Assembly (NCBI GenBank): GCA_027858865.1
Contig: JAQIBW010000244.1
Location: 1-8,255, forward strand
Direction: 5' to 3'
DNA: 8,255 nucleotides
DNA from: Sulfurimonas sp.
GTDB taxonomy: Bacteria > Campylobacterota > Campylobacteria > Campylobacterales > Sulfurimonadaceae
Below the pieces are notes generated by a model. The model was not told the DNA's origin and ran no database searches. It worked only from the letters and a program-made list of their open reading frames with translations. Both the position numbers and the translations under genes were made by a program. This document shows, piece after piece, positions 1 to 5,486 of the stretch (position 1 is its first letter; each line of letters begins with the position of its first letter).

Positions 1-206
1 ACTCTAAAGATTTAATAGAGATTTTATTTATGCATCCATATACAAAGATCGATTTTTTAGTAAATATTATGGGATTACATAGAGAAACTGCATCTATATA
101 CTTAAGAGAAATGGAAAAACTTGGTCTCCTAAATAGCCTTAAAATAGGAAGAAGTAAGTATTTTATAAATACAAGACTTTTTAATATGTTAAAAAAAGGG
201 ATATAA
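1..206 (+). CDS. Fic family protein, C-terminal end (5' truncated by window edge)
   Basis: The frame starting at base 3 is open from the window edge to a TAA at 204-206 and gives about 67 residues. The peptide includes HPYTKIDFLV, HRETASIYLREMEKLGL and IGRSKYFIN. This is the pattern of the winged helix-turn-helix that ends many Fic-domain proteins: a helix with a 'PYT/CKI..LV' start, a recognition helix with 'R.TAS.YL..L...G.L', and a wing with 'IGR..YFIN..L'. Fic enzymes transfer AMP, or sometimes other phosphate-containing groups, to target proteins. The catalytic HPFxxGNGR part would lie upstream and cannot be seen, so activity is inferred from family only. The DNA-binding-like tail could allow autoregulation or partner binding. 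The stop lies 1 base before a strong inverted repeat in the cobQ promoter region. No factor-independent terminator follows, so some read-through into cobQ is possible. Identity is fairly sure despite the short fragment. Confidence 0.8.
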   Translation, partial: SKDLIEILFMHPYTKIDFLVNIMGLHRETASIYLREMEKLGLLNSLKIGRSKYFINTRLFNMLKKGI

Positions 207-207
207 A

Positions 208-253
208 CCGACATATATAAATAATATGTCGGAAATCATGTATAATTCCGACA
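208..253. promoter_or_regulatory. Triple CCGACA half-site, operator-like array upstream of cobQ
   Basis: Three copies of one six-base word alternate in orientation: CCGACA at 208-213, TGTCGG at 227-232 and CCGACA at 248-253. The first and second form a perfect inverted repeat with 9-base arms (CCGACATAT 208-216, ATATGTCGG 224-232, 7-base spacer). The second and third form another with 8-base arms (TGTCGGAA 228-235, TTCCGACA 246-253, 10-base spacer). The half-sites start 19 and 21 bases apart, about two helical turns, so all could face one side of the helix. The second pair flanks and partly overlaps the TATAAT box at 241-246. That is the arrangement expected of a repressor operator. There is no T-tract, so a terminator is unlikely. 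The binding protein is unknown; a cobalamin-related regulator or the winged helix of the neighbouring Fic protein are guesses. Confidence 0.6.
241..246 (+). promoter_or_regulatory. Sigma-70 -10 box for cobQ-cbiB
   Basis: The hexamer is a perfect TATAAT, 33 bases upstream of the cobQ ATG. Transcription would begin near 252-254, inside the last CCGACA half-site. No good -35 hexamer lies 16-18 bases upstream. That is normal for Campylobacterota sigma-70 promoters, which rely on the -10 and on AT-rich upstream DNA. The leader would be only about 25 bases, too short for a cobalamin riboswitch. An AAAGG at 261-265 is the only Shine-Dalgarno-like sequence, and its distance from the ATG (13 bases) is rather long. 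Confidence 0.6.
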
Positions 254-278
254 GATAAAAAAAGGCAACAAAACCAAA

Positions 279-1664
279 ATGAACTCACTAAGCATATTCG
301 GAACAAGCTCTGATGCCGGAAAATCAACTCTCTCTTTTGCCATAACTTATCTCTTACATCATCGTGGAATCTCCGTTGCACCTTTTAAAGCTCAAAATGT
401 ATCGAACAACTCTCAGGTCACAGATGCAGGTGGGGAGATTGCTATTCCTCAGTATTTTGCCGCGGAGGCTATTGGGCTGAAAACTACTACTGATATGAAC
501 CCTGTTTTACTAAAGTCAGGCGGGAAATCAAAAGCTCACATGATTGTAAATGGGAAAAGTGTTGGAGATAAGGATGTCTGGTCTTATTACCGAGATATAG
601 ACACGTTAAAACCTCATGTCAAACGTGCTTTTTTAAGACTTCAAAAAAAATATGGTTGCATCGTAGCCGAGGGAGCTGGTAGTCCTGTTGAGTTAAACTT
701 GATGGATAAAGACCTCTCAAATATCTATATAGCCGATGAGTTTAACACAAAGATTATCTTAGTTGCCGACATACAAAGAGGCGGTGTTTTTGCATCTATC
801 TACGGAGTTTATCATCTGCTTCCAAAGAAGTTACGCAAAAATGTTATCGGTGTTATTGTAAATAAATTTCAAGGGGACATGTCACTCTTTGATGAGGGTG
901 TAAAAATCATAGAAAAAAAGTTTAACATTCCCGTTCTTGGAGTTGTTCCGTTTAAACCTTTTAATCTCGGCTTTGAAGATAGTGAGTCTATTATGAACTA
1001 TGTTCAAGACACCAAAGATGCCAAGATAAAAGTCGGTGTTATAAAGCTTCCTCACATCAGTAACTTTACAGATTTTGAGCCGTTAATTGTAGACAAAGAG
1101 ATAGAACTCTCTTTCATCTCAAACGCTGGTGATATGGCAAACTGTGACTTAGTTGTGCTTCCTGGAAGTAAAAGAGTTGTGGATGATTTAGCGTGGCTGC
1201 GTGAACGTGGTTTTGAAAAGGCTCTTAAGTCCGACGAGCAAAAAGTAGTTGCTATTTGTGGCGGTTATGAGATGATGTTTGAGAAGATTTTAGACCCTGA
1301 GAAAATCGAGTCAGATACAAAGGTAACAGAAGGTTTTGGACGACTAAAGGGTGAAGTGATATTTCAGAAGAAGAAGATTGTGAAAAAAGGTTCATATAGA
1401 CTCTTTAGATGCATAGTTGAAGGGTATGAGATACATAACGGTATTGCAAAGAAGAGATGCAAGGCTAAGAAAAATTTTTACGGAACTTTTATACACGGTC
1501 TTTTTGACTCTGATGAGATAAGAGAGCTAATCTTCTCAGAGATAAACCCTAACTACAAAGGTTACAACTTTAAAGAGTTCAAGGCAGATGCCATAAAAGA
1601 GTTTGCATCTCACATAGACAAACACATAGATATGGACAAGATTGTAAAAGAGTTAAATGACTAA
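279..1664 (+). CDS. cobQ: Cobyric acid synthase (glutamine-dependent)
   Basis: The enzyme amidates the four side chains b, d, e and g of adenosylcobyrinic acid a,c-diamide, using ATP and glutamine, to give adenosylcobyric acid in the cytoplasm. The 461 residues show the two CobQ/CbiP domains. The N-terminal MinD-like ATPase has a P-loop GTSSDAGKST at residues 8-17, followed by EGAGSPVELNL (131-141) and LPHISNFTDFEPL (257-269). The C-terminal class-I-like glutamine amidotransferase has LPGSK (294-298), nucleophile Cys327 in ICGGYEMM, GYEIHNG (382-388), and His406 in GTFIHGLFD. Members are usually about 480-510 residues. The shortening here seems to lie between GYEIHNG and the catalytic His, where only about a dozen residues remain. 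The start is fixed by MNSLSIFGTSSDAGKS, the usual family N-terminus. It overlaps cbiB by 8 bases, so the two are translationally linked. Sometimes called cbiP. Confidence 0.96.
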   Translation: MNSLSIFGTSSDAGKSTLSFAITYLLHHRGISVAPFKAQNVSNNSQVTDAGGEIAIPQYFAAEAIGLKTTTDMNPVLLKSGGKSKAHMIVNGKSVGDKDVWSYYRDIDTLKPHVKRAFLRLQKKYGCIVAEGAGSPVELNLMDKDLSNIYIADEFNTKIILVADIQRGGVFASIYGVYHLLPKKLRKNVIGVIVNKFQGDMSLFDEGVKIIEKKFNIPVLGVVPFKPFNLGFEDSESIMNYVQDTKDAKIKVGVIKLPHISNFTDFEPLIVDKEIELSFISNAGDMANCDLVVLPGSKRVVDDLAWLRERGFEKALKSDEQKVVAICGGYEMMFEKILDPEKIESDTKVTEGFGRLKGEVIFQKKKIVKKGSYRLFRCIVEGYEIHNGIAKKRCKAKKNFYGTFIHGLFDSDEIRELIFSEINPNYKGYNFKEFKADAIKEFASHIDKHIDMDKIVKELND

Positions 1665-2562
1665 TATTTTAATAGCTTTTTTTGCATACTTCATCGACAG
1701 AGTCTTTGGAGAATTTAGGTTTATTAAACACCCCGTCATAATGATTGGGGAGATAATCACCTTTTTTGAAGATAGATTTTACAAAAACAGCATCTTCAGA
1801 GGTTTGTTACTTGTTTTGTTTGTTTTGAGTTTGGTTAGTTTTATGTCTATTAGCATCTGTCTATATTTAGGTGAGATGAATTATGTACTAAACATCATCA
1901 TATCTTCATCTATAGCATCTATGTTCCTTGCTCATAGAATGCTTTATGACTCAGTAAAAGAAGTTTTAGTTAGCCAAAACAAAAAAGAAGTTATCTCTAT
2001 GTTAGTATCACGTGATGTGGAGCAGATGAGCGAGAGTGACATTTACAAAGCATCTATCGAGACTTATGCTGAAAATCTTAGTGACGGAGTAATTGCTCCG
2101 CTTTTTTATCTCACCCTTTTTGGACTTCCTGGCATCATAATCTACAAAGCCATAAACACTATGGACTCCATGGTCGGATATAGAAATGAGAAGTATGAGA
2201 ACTACGGAAAAGTTGCGGCAAAACTTGATGATATAGCCAATTATATTCCCTCGAGAATAACTGCTGTGATTATTATGCTGATCTTAGGGCAAAAAAAGAT
2301 TTTCTCTTTTTATAAAAATGGTAAACAACATGACTCTCCAAATGCAGGACACCCAATAACTGCGATGGCTCTAGGTTTGGACATCTCTCTTGGCGGAGAT
2401 ACTTACTACTTTGGAGAGTTAAAAAAGAAACCATACTTTGGAGTAGCAAGAAAAGAGATAGTAGATGCTGATGTGAAAAAAGCTCTATTAATAAGAAATA
2501 AAGTAGATGCTGTAGTAGCTATATCGCTACTAGCTCTTATATTAACCCTTCAAGCTCTCTAA
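1657..2562 (+). CDS. cbiB: Adenosylcobinamide-phosphate synthase, membrane protein
   Basis: CbiB (called CobD in the aerobic-pathway nomenclature) joins an aminopropanol-type amino alcohol or its phosphate to adenosylcobyric acid, the step straight after CobQ. At 301 residues it is close to the usual 300-320. Family motifs are all present: DRVFGE (14-19), HPVIMIG (25-31), ETYAENLSDGVIAPLF (135-150), NTMDSMVGYRNEKY (167-180), KLDDIANYIPSR (189-200) and SPNAGHP (227-233). Hydrophobic stretches at about 49-71, 78-95, 146-164, 200-211 and 281-300 fit an inner-membrane protein. The ATG lies within the end of cobQ (8-base overlap), with an AAAAGAG-like ribosome site at 1646-1652. Other cobalamin genes are not in this window, so the pathway is scattered. 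Whether the product is a B12 or a nor-/pseudo-B12 form cannot be read from this sequence. The 3' end overlaps that of ald by 26 bases. Confidence 0.95.
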   Translation: MTNILIAFFAYFIDRVFGEFRFIKHPVIMIGEIITFFEDRFYKNSIFRGLLLVLFVLSLVSFMSISICLYLGEMNYVLNIIISSSIASMFLAHRMLYDSVKEVLVSQNKKEVISMLVSRDVEQMSESDIYKASIETYAENLSDGVIAPLFYLTLFGLPGIIIYKAINTMDSMVGYRNEKYENYGKVAAKLDDIANYIPSRITAVIIMLILGQKKIFSFYKNGKQHDSPNAGHPITAMALGLDISLGGDTYYFGELKKKPYFGVARKEIVDADVKKALLIRNKVDAVVAISLLALILTLQAL

Positions 2563-3646
2563 ATTCCAAGCCCTGAACTTCTCCAACCGCTTTATTGGTC
2601 ACTTCACCTTTATAAACATTTACGCCTAGTCCAAGAGATGGACTATTTTTAATGGCATCTACCGTTCCTTCATTTGCCAGTTTACTCACATAAGGAAAGG
2701 TTGCATTACAAAGAGCCAATGTTGCAGTTTTTGGATATGCTCCCGGCATATTTGCCACACAGTAGTGAAGAACACCCTCTTCTACAAAAGTTGCATCTCT
2801 ATGAGTTGTAGGTCTTGAAGCTTCTGAGATGCCACCTTGGTCTATGGTCACATCAACTAAGATGCTTCCCTTTTTCATAGTTTTTAGCATCTCACGTGTT
2901 ATTAGTTTTGGTGTTGTAGCCCCACCGTGAATAAGTACAGTACTAATGACGATATCAGCATCTACAAGTTCTTCTCGAAGTTTTTTCTCAGAATAGATAG
3001 CCGTTTTCACATCAGGACAAATCTCTAGTAGTTTTTTTAGTTTAGGAGTTGAGCGGTTTAGTACAGTTACCTTTGCCCCCATTCCATGTGCTATTGTAGC
3101 TGCGTTAAATCCGGCATTACCCGCACCGATGACTAAAACATTTGCAGGAGCCACTCCCTCTGCACCACTAATCAAAATACCTTCGCCACCTTTATAGCGA
3201 CTAAGATACTCAGCTGCTACCATGGGAGCCATTCTTCCGGCTATCTCACTCATAGGCTGTAGTAAGGGAAGATGATTGTCTACGGCTACAGTTTCATAGG
3301 CAATGGCACAAACTTCATTTTTTAAAAGAGCAGTAACAAGTTTAGGAATCGGGGCTAGGTGCAAATAACAAAAGAGCGTGTGAGTATCATTTAGCAGGTC
3401 ATACTCTAAGGCTTGCGGTTCTTTTACTTTTACAATCAGTTTTGCACTAGCATATACTTCTTCTAGAGTAGAAACCATTTTTGCACCGGCTTTATCGTAA
3501 TCACTGTCACTAAAGCCACTGCCTTCTCCGGCACTTTTTTGTATAAGCACGCTATGCCCATCTCCTACAAGTGAAGCAACATTGGCAGGTGTTAAGCCAA
3601 CACGAAACTCATCAGTTTTCTGCTCTTTTGGGGTACCAATCGTCAT
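2537..3646 (-). CDS. ald: Alanine dehydrogenase
   Basis: This cytoplasmic enzyme interconverts L-alanine and pyruvate plus ammonia using a nicotinamide cofactor, linking nitrogen and carbon metabolism. The 369 residues match the usual length of about 370 and align end to end with the Ald family. Substrate and catalytic residues are in place: Arg15 in EFRVGLTP, Lys75 in KVKEP, His96 in YLHLAP and Asp269 in DVTIDQGG. Other family signatures are AYETV (116-120), PMSEIAGRMA (131-140) and VANMPGA (297-303). The Rossmann loop is GAGNAG (174-179). At the end of the second Rossmann strand the usual Asp (near 198 in the Bacillus enzyme) is replaced by Asn197-Arg198-Ser199. That pattern is more typical of NADP binding, so cofactor choice is uncertain. 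The start is supported by a strong GAGGAAG ribosome site. The gene appears monocistronic from its own promoter, and its 3' end is antisense to cbiB. Confidence 0.95.
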   Translation of the reverse strand: MTIGTPKEQKTDEFRVGLTPANVASLVGDGHSVLIQKSAGEGSGFSDSDYDKAGAKMVSTLEEVYASAKLIVKVKEPQALEYDLLNDTHTLFCYLHLAPIPKLVTALLKNEVCAIAYETVAVDNHLPLLQPMSEIAGRMAPMVAAEYLSRYKGGEGILISGAEGVAPANVLVIGAGNAGFNAATIAHGMGAKVTVLNRSTPKLKKLLEICPDVKTAIYSEKKLREELVDADIVISTVLIHGGATTPKLITREMLKTMKKGSILVDVTIDQGGISEASRPTTHRDATFVEEGVLHYCVANMPGAYPKTATLALCNATFPYVSKLANEGTVDAIKNSPSLGLGVNVYKGEVTNKAVGEVQGLEFRELEGLI

Positions 3647-3650
3647 ATTT

Positions 3651-3657
3651 CTTCCTC
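3651..3657 (-). promoter_or_regulatory. Strong ribosome binding site of ald
   Basis: Read on the minus strand the bases are GAGGAAG, four bases before the ald ATG at 3646-3644. This is the clearest Shine-Dalgarno sequence in the window and fixes the ald start. Confidence 0.75.
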
Positions 3658-3680
3658 AACATTTGTAATGTATCTTTAGG

Positions 3681-3694
3681 AATAGTATACTATT
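3681..3694. repeat. Perfect 14-base palindrome over the ald -10 box
   Basis: AATAGTATACTATT reads identically on both strands and contains TATACT in both directions. It could be an operator for a dimeric regulator of ald, or simply an AT-rich promoter core usable in either direction. No second copy was found in the window. Confidence 0.45.
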
Positions 3695-3712
3695 TATGAC
3701 TATAATATACAA
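3684..3712 (-). promoter_or_regulatory. Predicted sigma-70 promoter of ald
   Basis: On the minus strand a TTGTAT -35-like hexamer (3712-3707) is followed after exactly 17 bases by a TATACT -10 box (3689-3684). Transcription would start near 3677 and give a leader of about 30 bases, leaving no room for a riboswitch. The -10 lies inside a 14-base palindrome, which may be a regulator site. The assignment comes from motif spacing only. Confidence 0.5.
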
Positions 3713-3721
3713 ATAGCAAAT

Positions 3722-3755
3722 GACTTTGATATTTATCATCTAAATATAGATAGTC
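3722..3755. repeat. Imperfect AT-rich inverted repeat between ald and the chemoreceptor gene
   Basis: The inner arms ATATTTA (3729-3735) and TAAATAT (3741-3747) pair perfectly around a 5-base loop. The outer arms GACT (3722-3725) and AGTC (3752-3755) also pair, separated from the inner arms by unpaired bases. It lies upstream of both divergent promoters. The low GC content means chance is a real possibility. Confidence 0.3.
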
Positions 3756-3838
3756 TTCAAAAGGGCTGAATAAAAGACAATTAGAAAAAGATTTAAATAA
3801 GATTAAACAACACCTAAAGGAAAGTTAAGTGATTCTTC

Positions 3839-3847
3839 TGGTATAAT
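3839..3847 (+). promoter_or_regulatory. Extended -10 promoter of the chemoreceptor gene
   Basis: TGGTATAAT is a perfect extended -10 element (TGn plus TATAAT at 3842-3847), 30 bases before the ATG. No -35 box is visible, as is common in Campylobacterota. Just downstream the word AATCT (3845-3849) is followed by AGATT (3851-3855) and AATCT (3856-3860), small alternating repeats over the likely start point near 3854. The ribosome site is AGGAA at 3868-3872, five bases from the ATG. The pattern is sigma-70; no flagellar sigma-28 or sigma-54 promoter was seen. Confidence 0.65.
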
Positions 3848-3877
3848 CTAAGATTAATCTATTTAGTAGGAATTTAT

Positions 3878-5467
3878 ATGCTCAAAACAGTTAAGTCAAA
3901 AGTAATTACTTCAATCATCTCACTAAGTTTAATCGGTTTAATCGGTATAACATACTATCTATCTAGTACTCTTCAACAACTATCAGAAAAAACAGCTAAA
4001 CAATCACTGACTATGCTTAGTGAATCAATCTTTCAAACAATGACTGGAAGTATGATGATGGGTGATCCAGCTATAGTCCAAGATGCTTTTAAAGCAGCAA
4101 GAAAAATAGATGGAATAGAAAGTCTTGGGATTTCCAAATCAAAAGCAGTTATAGAAGTCTACGCTCCAAATGAAGCATTTACTACTGACGCGTTAATCAG
4201 AGAAGTTATAAATAGTAAAACTTCTAAAGTTATAGAAACAAATGATAAGGACCATCACACTATTCGTCTTATTAAACCTATTATCGCTGAAACAAAATGT
4301 CTTGCATGTCACTATAATGTTAAAGAGGGTTATGTACTAGGTGCTATGGACTTAGTCGTATCACTTGACAAAAACGATGCTGACAATGAAGCGACTGAAG
4401 CTACTCTTCTTATATTTTTAATCATCGGTGCTATTCTCTTTACTATCGGTGCAAGTGTATTTTTTACAAAAGAGATTTTCAATCCTCTTTCAAATTTAAA
4501 AGATCGTATCTCTTCACTAGTTGGAGGGGATAAAGACTTAACTAAAAGACTCGAACATAAGAATGACAATGAATTTGGTGATGCTGCAAAAGAGGTCAAC
4601 AAATTTATTGAGATGATTCAAGATACTGTAAATGAAGTAAAATCATTAGGTAATAAAAATACAGCTATAGCATCTGAGATTGAGCAGTCTAGTCATGTTA
4701 TTCGTGAGAGTACGGCGCAAGAGCGTGAGATCGTTGCTAAAACTACTCAAAAAAGTATCTCTATAAAAGATTTACTAAGAGAGAATATGCAGGCTTCAGA
4801 AGAGACACAGAAAAATGTTAAAGTGGCTCATGATGAACTTACAACAGCAAAGACTTCACTTACTGAACTAAGTGCTGAAGTAAACTCTTTTGTTGAGACT
4901 GAAAATGAACTTTCCGGTGAACTCGTAGGTCTTAAAAATGATGCTGACCAAGTTAAAGATGTTTTAAACGTTATCAAAGACATCGCAGAACAGACTAATC
5001 TTTTAGCTCTTAATGCTGCTATTGAAGCAGCTCGTGCAGGTGAGCATGGACGTGGATTTGCAGTTGTTGCTGATGAAGTAAGAAAGCTTGCTGAGAGAAC
5101 TCAGAAATCTTTAACAGAGATAGATATCAGTGTTGGTACTATTGTTCAGTCTATAAACGATGTTAGCGATAAGATGCATCAAAATGCGAAGAATATTGAG
5201 AGCTTACTTAGTATATCTGATGAAGTAGAACAGAAAATAAGTACAACTTCAGATGCTATTAACAACTCAACAACAGTAGCTGACAAATCAGCAAAAGATA
5301 CTGTTGAGATTTCAACTAACATAGAAGAAATCATAGAAGATATTAGTAAAATAGATGTACTATCAACAGCAAATAATACAAGTATCTTAAGTATTGGTAA
5401 CGACTTAGAAAAACTTGTATCAATCGCTCAGTCACTTCAATCTACTATAGATGAGTTTAAAAGTTAA
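3878..5467 (+). CDS. Methyl-accepting chemotaxis protein with periplasmic c-type heme sensor domain
   Basis: This transmembrane chemoreceptor should signal through CheW/CheA to the flagellar motor. The 529 residues run: TM1 at about 9-28; a periplasmic domain at 30-174; TM2 at about 175-197; HAMP at about 198-252; then the coiled-coil signalling domain. Its hairpin tip, EQTNLLALNAAIEAARAGE plus GRGFAVVADEVRKLAERT, lies at about 371-408 and is unmistakable. The periplasmic domain contains Cys141-Leu-Ala-Cys144-His145, a CxxCH covalent heme c site, inside KPIIAETKCLACHYN followed by GYVLGAMDL. The same layout occurs in the heme-PAS chemoreceptors described from Geobacter (GSU0582/GSU0935 type), so a redox or gas-type signal is plausible but inferred. 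Met59-Met60-Met61 are candidates for a distal heme ligand. No CheR/CheB-docking pentapeptide is present at the C-terminus (ends in DEFKS). The gene has its own promoter and converges on the helicase gene 7 bases away. Confidence 0.94.
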   Translation: MLKTVKSKVITSIISLSLIGLIGITYYLSSTLQQLSEKTAKQSLTMLSESIFQTMTGSMMMGDPAIVQDAFKAARKIDGIESLGISKSKAVIEVYAPNEAFTTDALIREVINSKTSKVIETNDKDHHTIRLIKPIIAETKCLACHYNVKEGYVLGAMDLVVSLDKNDADNEATEATLLIFLIIGAILFTIGASVFFTKEIFNPLSNLKDRISSLVGGDKDLTKRLEHKNDNEFGDAAKEVNKFIEMIQDTVNEVKSLGNKNTAIASEIEQSSHVIRESTAQEREIVAKTTQKSISIKDLLRENMQASEETQKNVKVAHDELTTAKTSLTELSAEVNSFVETENELSGELVGLKNDADQVKDVLNVIKDIAEQTNLLALNAAIEAARAGEHGRGFAVVADEVRKLAERTQKSLTEIDISVGTIVQSINDVSDKMHQNAKNIESLLSISDEVEQKISTTSDAINNSTTVADKSAKDTVEISTNIEEIIEDISKIDVLSTANNTSILSIGNDLEKLVSIAQSLQSTIDEFKS

Positions 5468-5486
5468 ATAACTTTTAAACTCTTTT
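5453..5486 (+). terminator. Hairpin terminator shared by the convergent gene ends
   Basis: A perfect 13-base stem, GAGTTTAAAAGTT (5453-5465) with AACTTTTAAACTC (5470-5482), closes a 4-base loop and is followed by TTTT (5483-5486) in the plus direction. The left arm encodes the last residues and part of the stop of the chemoreceptor. The right arm contains the helicase stop (complement of 5475-5477). It best fits a terminator for the chemoreceptor transcript. In the minus direction the same hairpin forms but no T-run follows. The stem is AT-rich and the T-run short, so efficiency may be moderate. Confidence 0.65.

Noticed and set aside
208..232. Inverted repeat after the fic stop as a rho-independent terminator
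   Set aside because: The 9-base stem is not followed by a T-run on either strand, and it overlaps a promoter with a third half-site, so an operator explains it better.
207..278. Cobalamin riboswitch ahead of cobQ
   Set aside because: The gap is 72 bases and the predicted leader only about 25, far shorter than a cobalamin riboswitch (about 200 bases). No B12-box-like sequence was seen.
181..381. Minus-strand reading frame across the fic end and the cobQ start
   Set aside because: It overlaps two well-supported genes and the promoter, has no family resemblance, and has no ribosome site.
643..650. A8 tract in cobQ, and T8 at 8245-8252 in the helicase, as phase-variable switches
   Set aside because: Short A/T runs are expected in this AT-rich genome. 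Campylobacterota contingency tracts are usually long G/C runs, and both genes are intact in frame.
3647..3877. Hidden small gene or RNA between ald and the chemoreceptor
   Set aside because: No open frame with a ribosome site or stable GC-rich structure was found. The region is accounted for by two divergent promoters and weak AT-rich repeats.
4330..4602. Minus-strand reading frame inside the chemoreceptor gene
   Set aside because: It is the antisense shadow of a strongly supported coding region, and its composition is Ser-rich as expected of a shadow frame.
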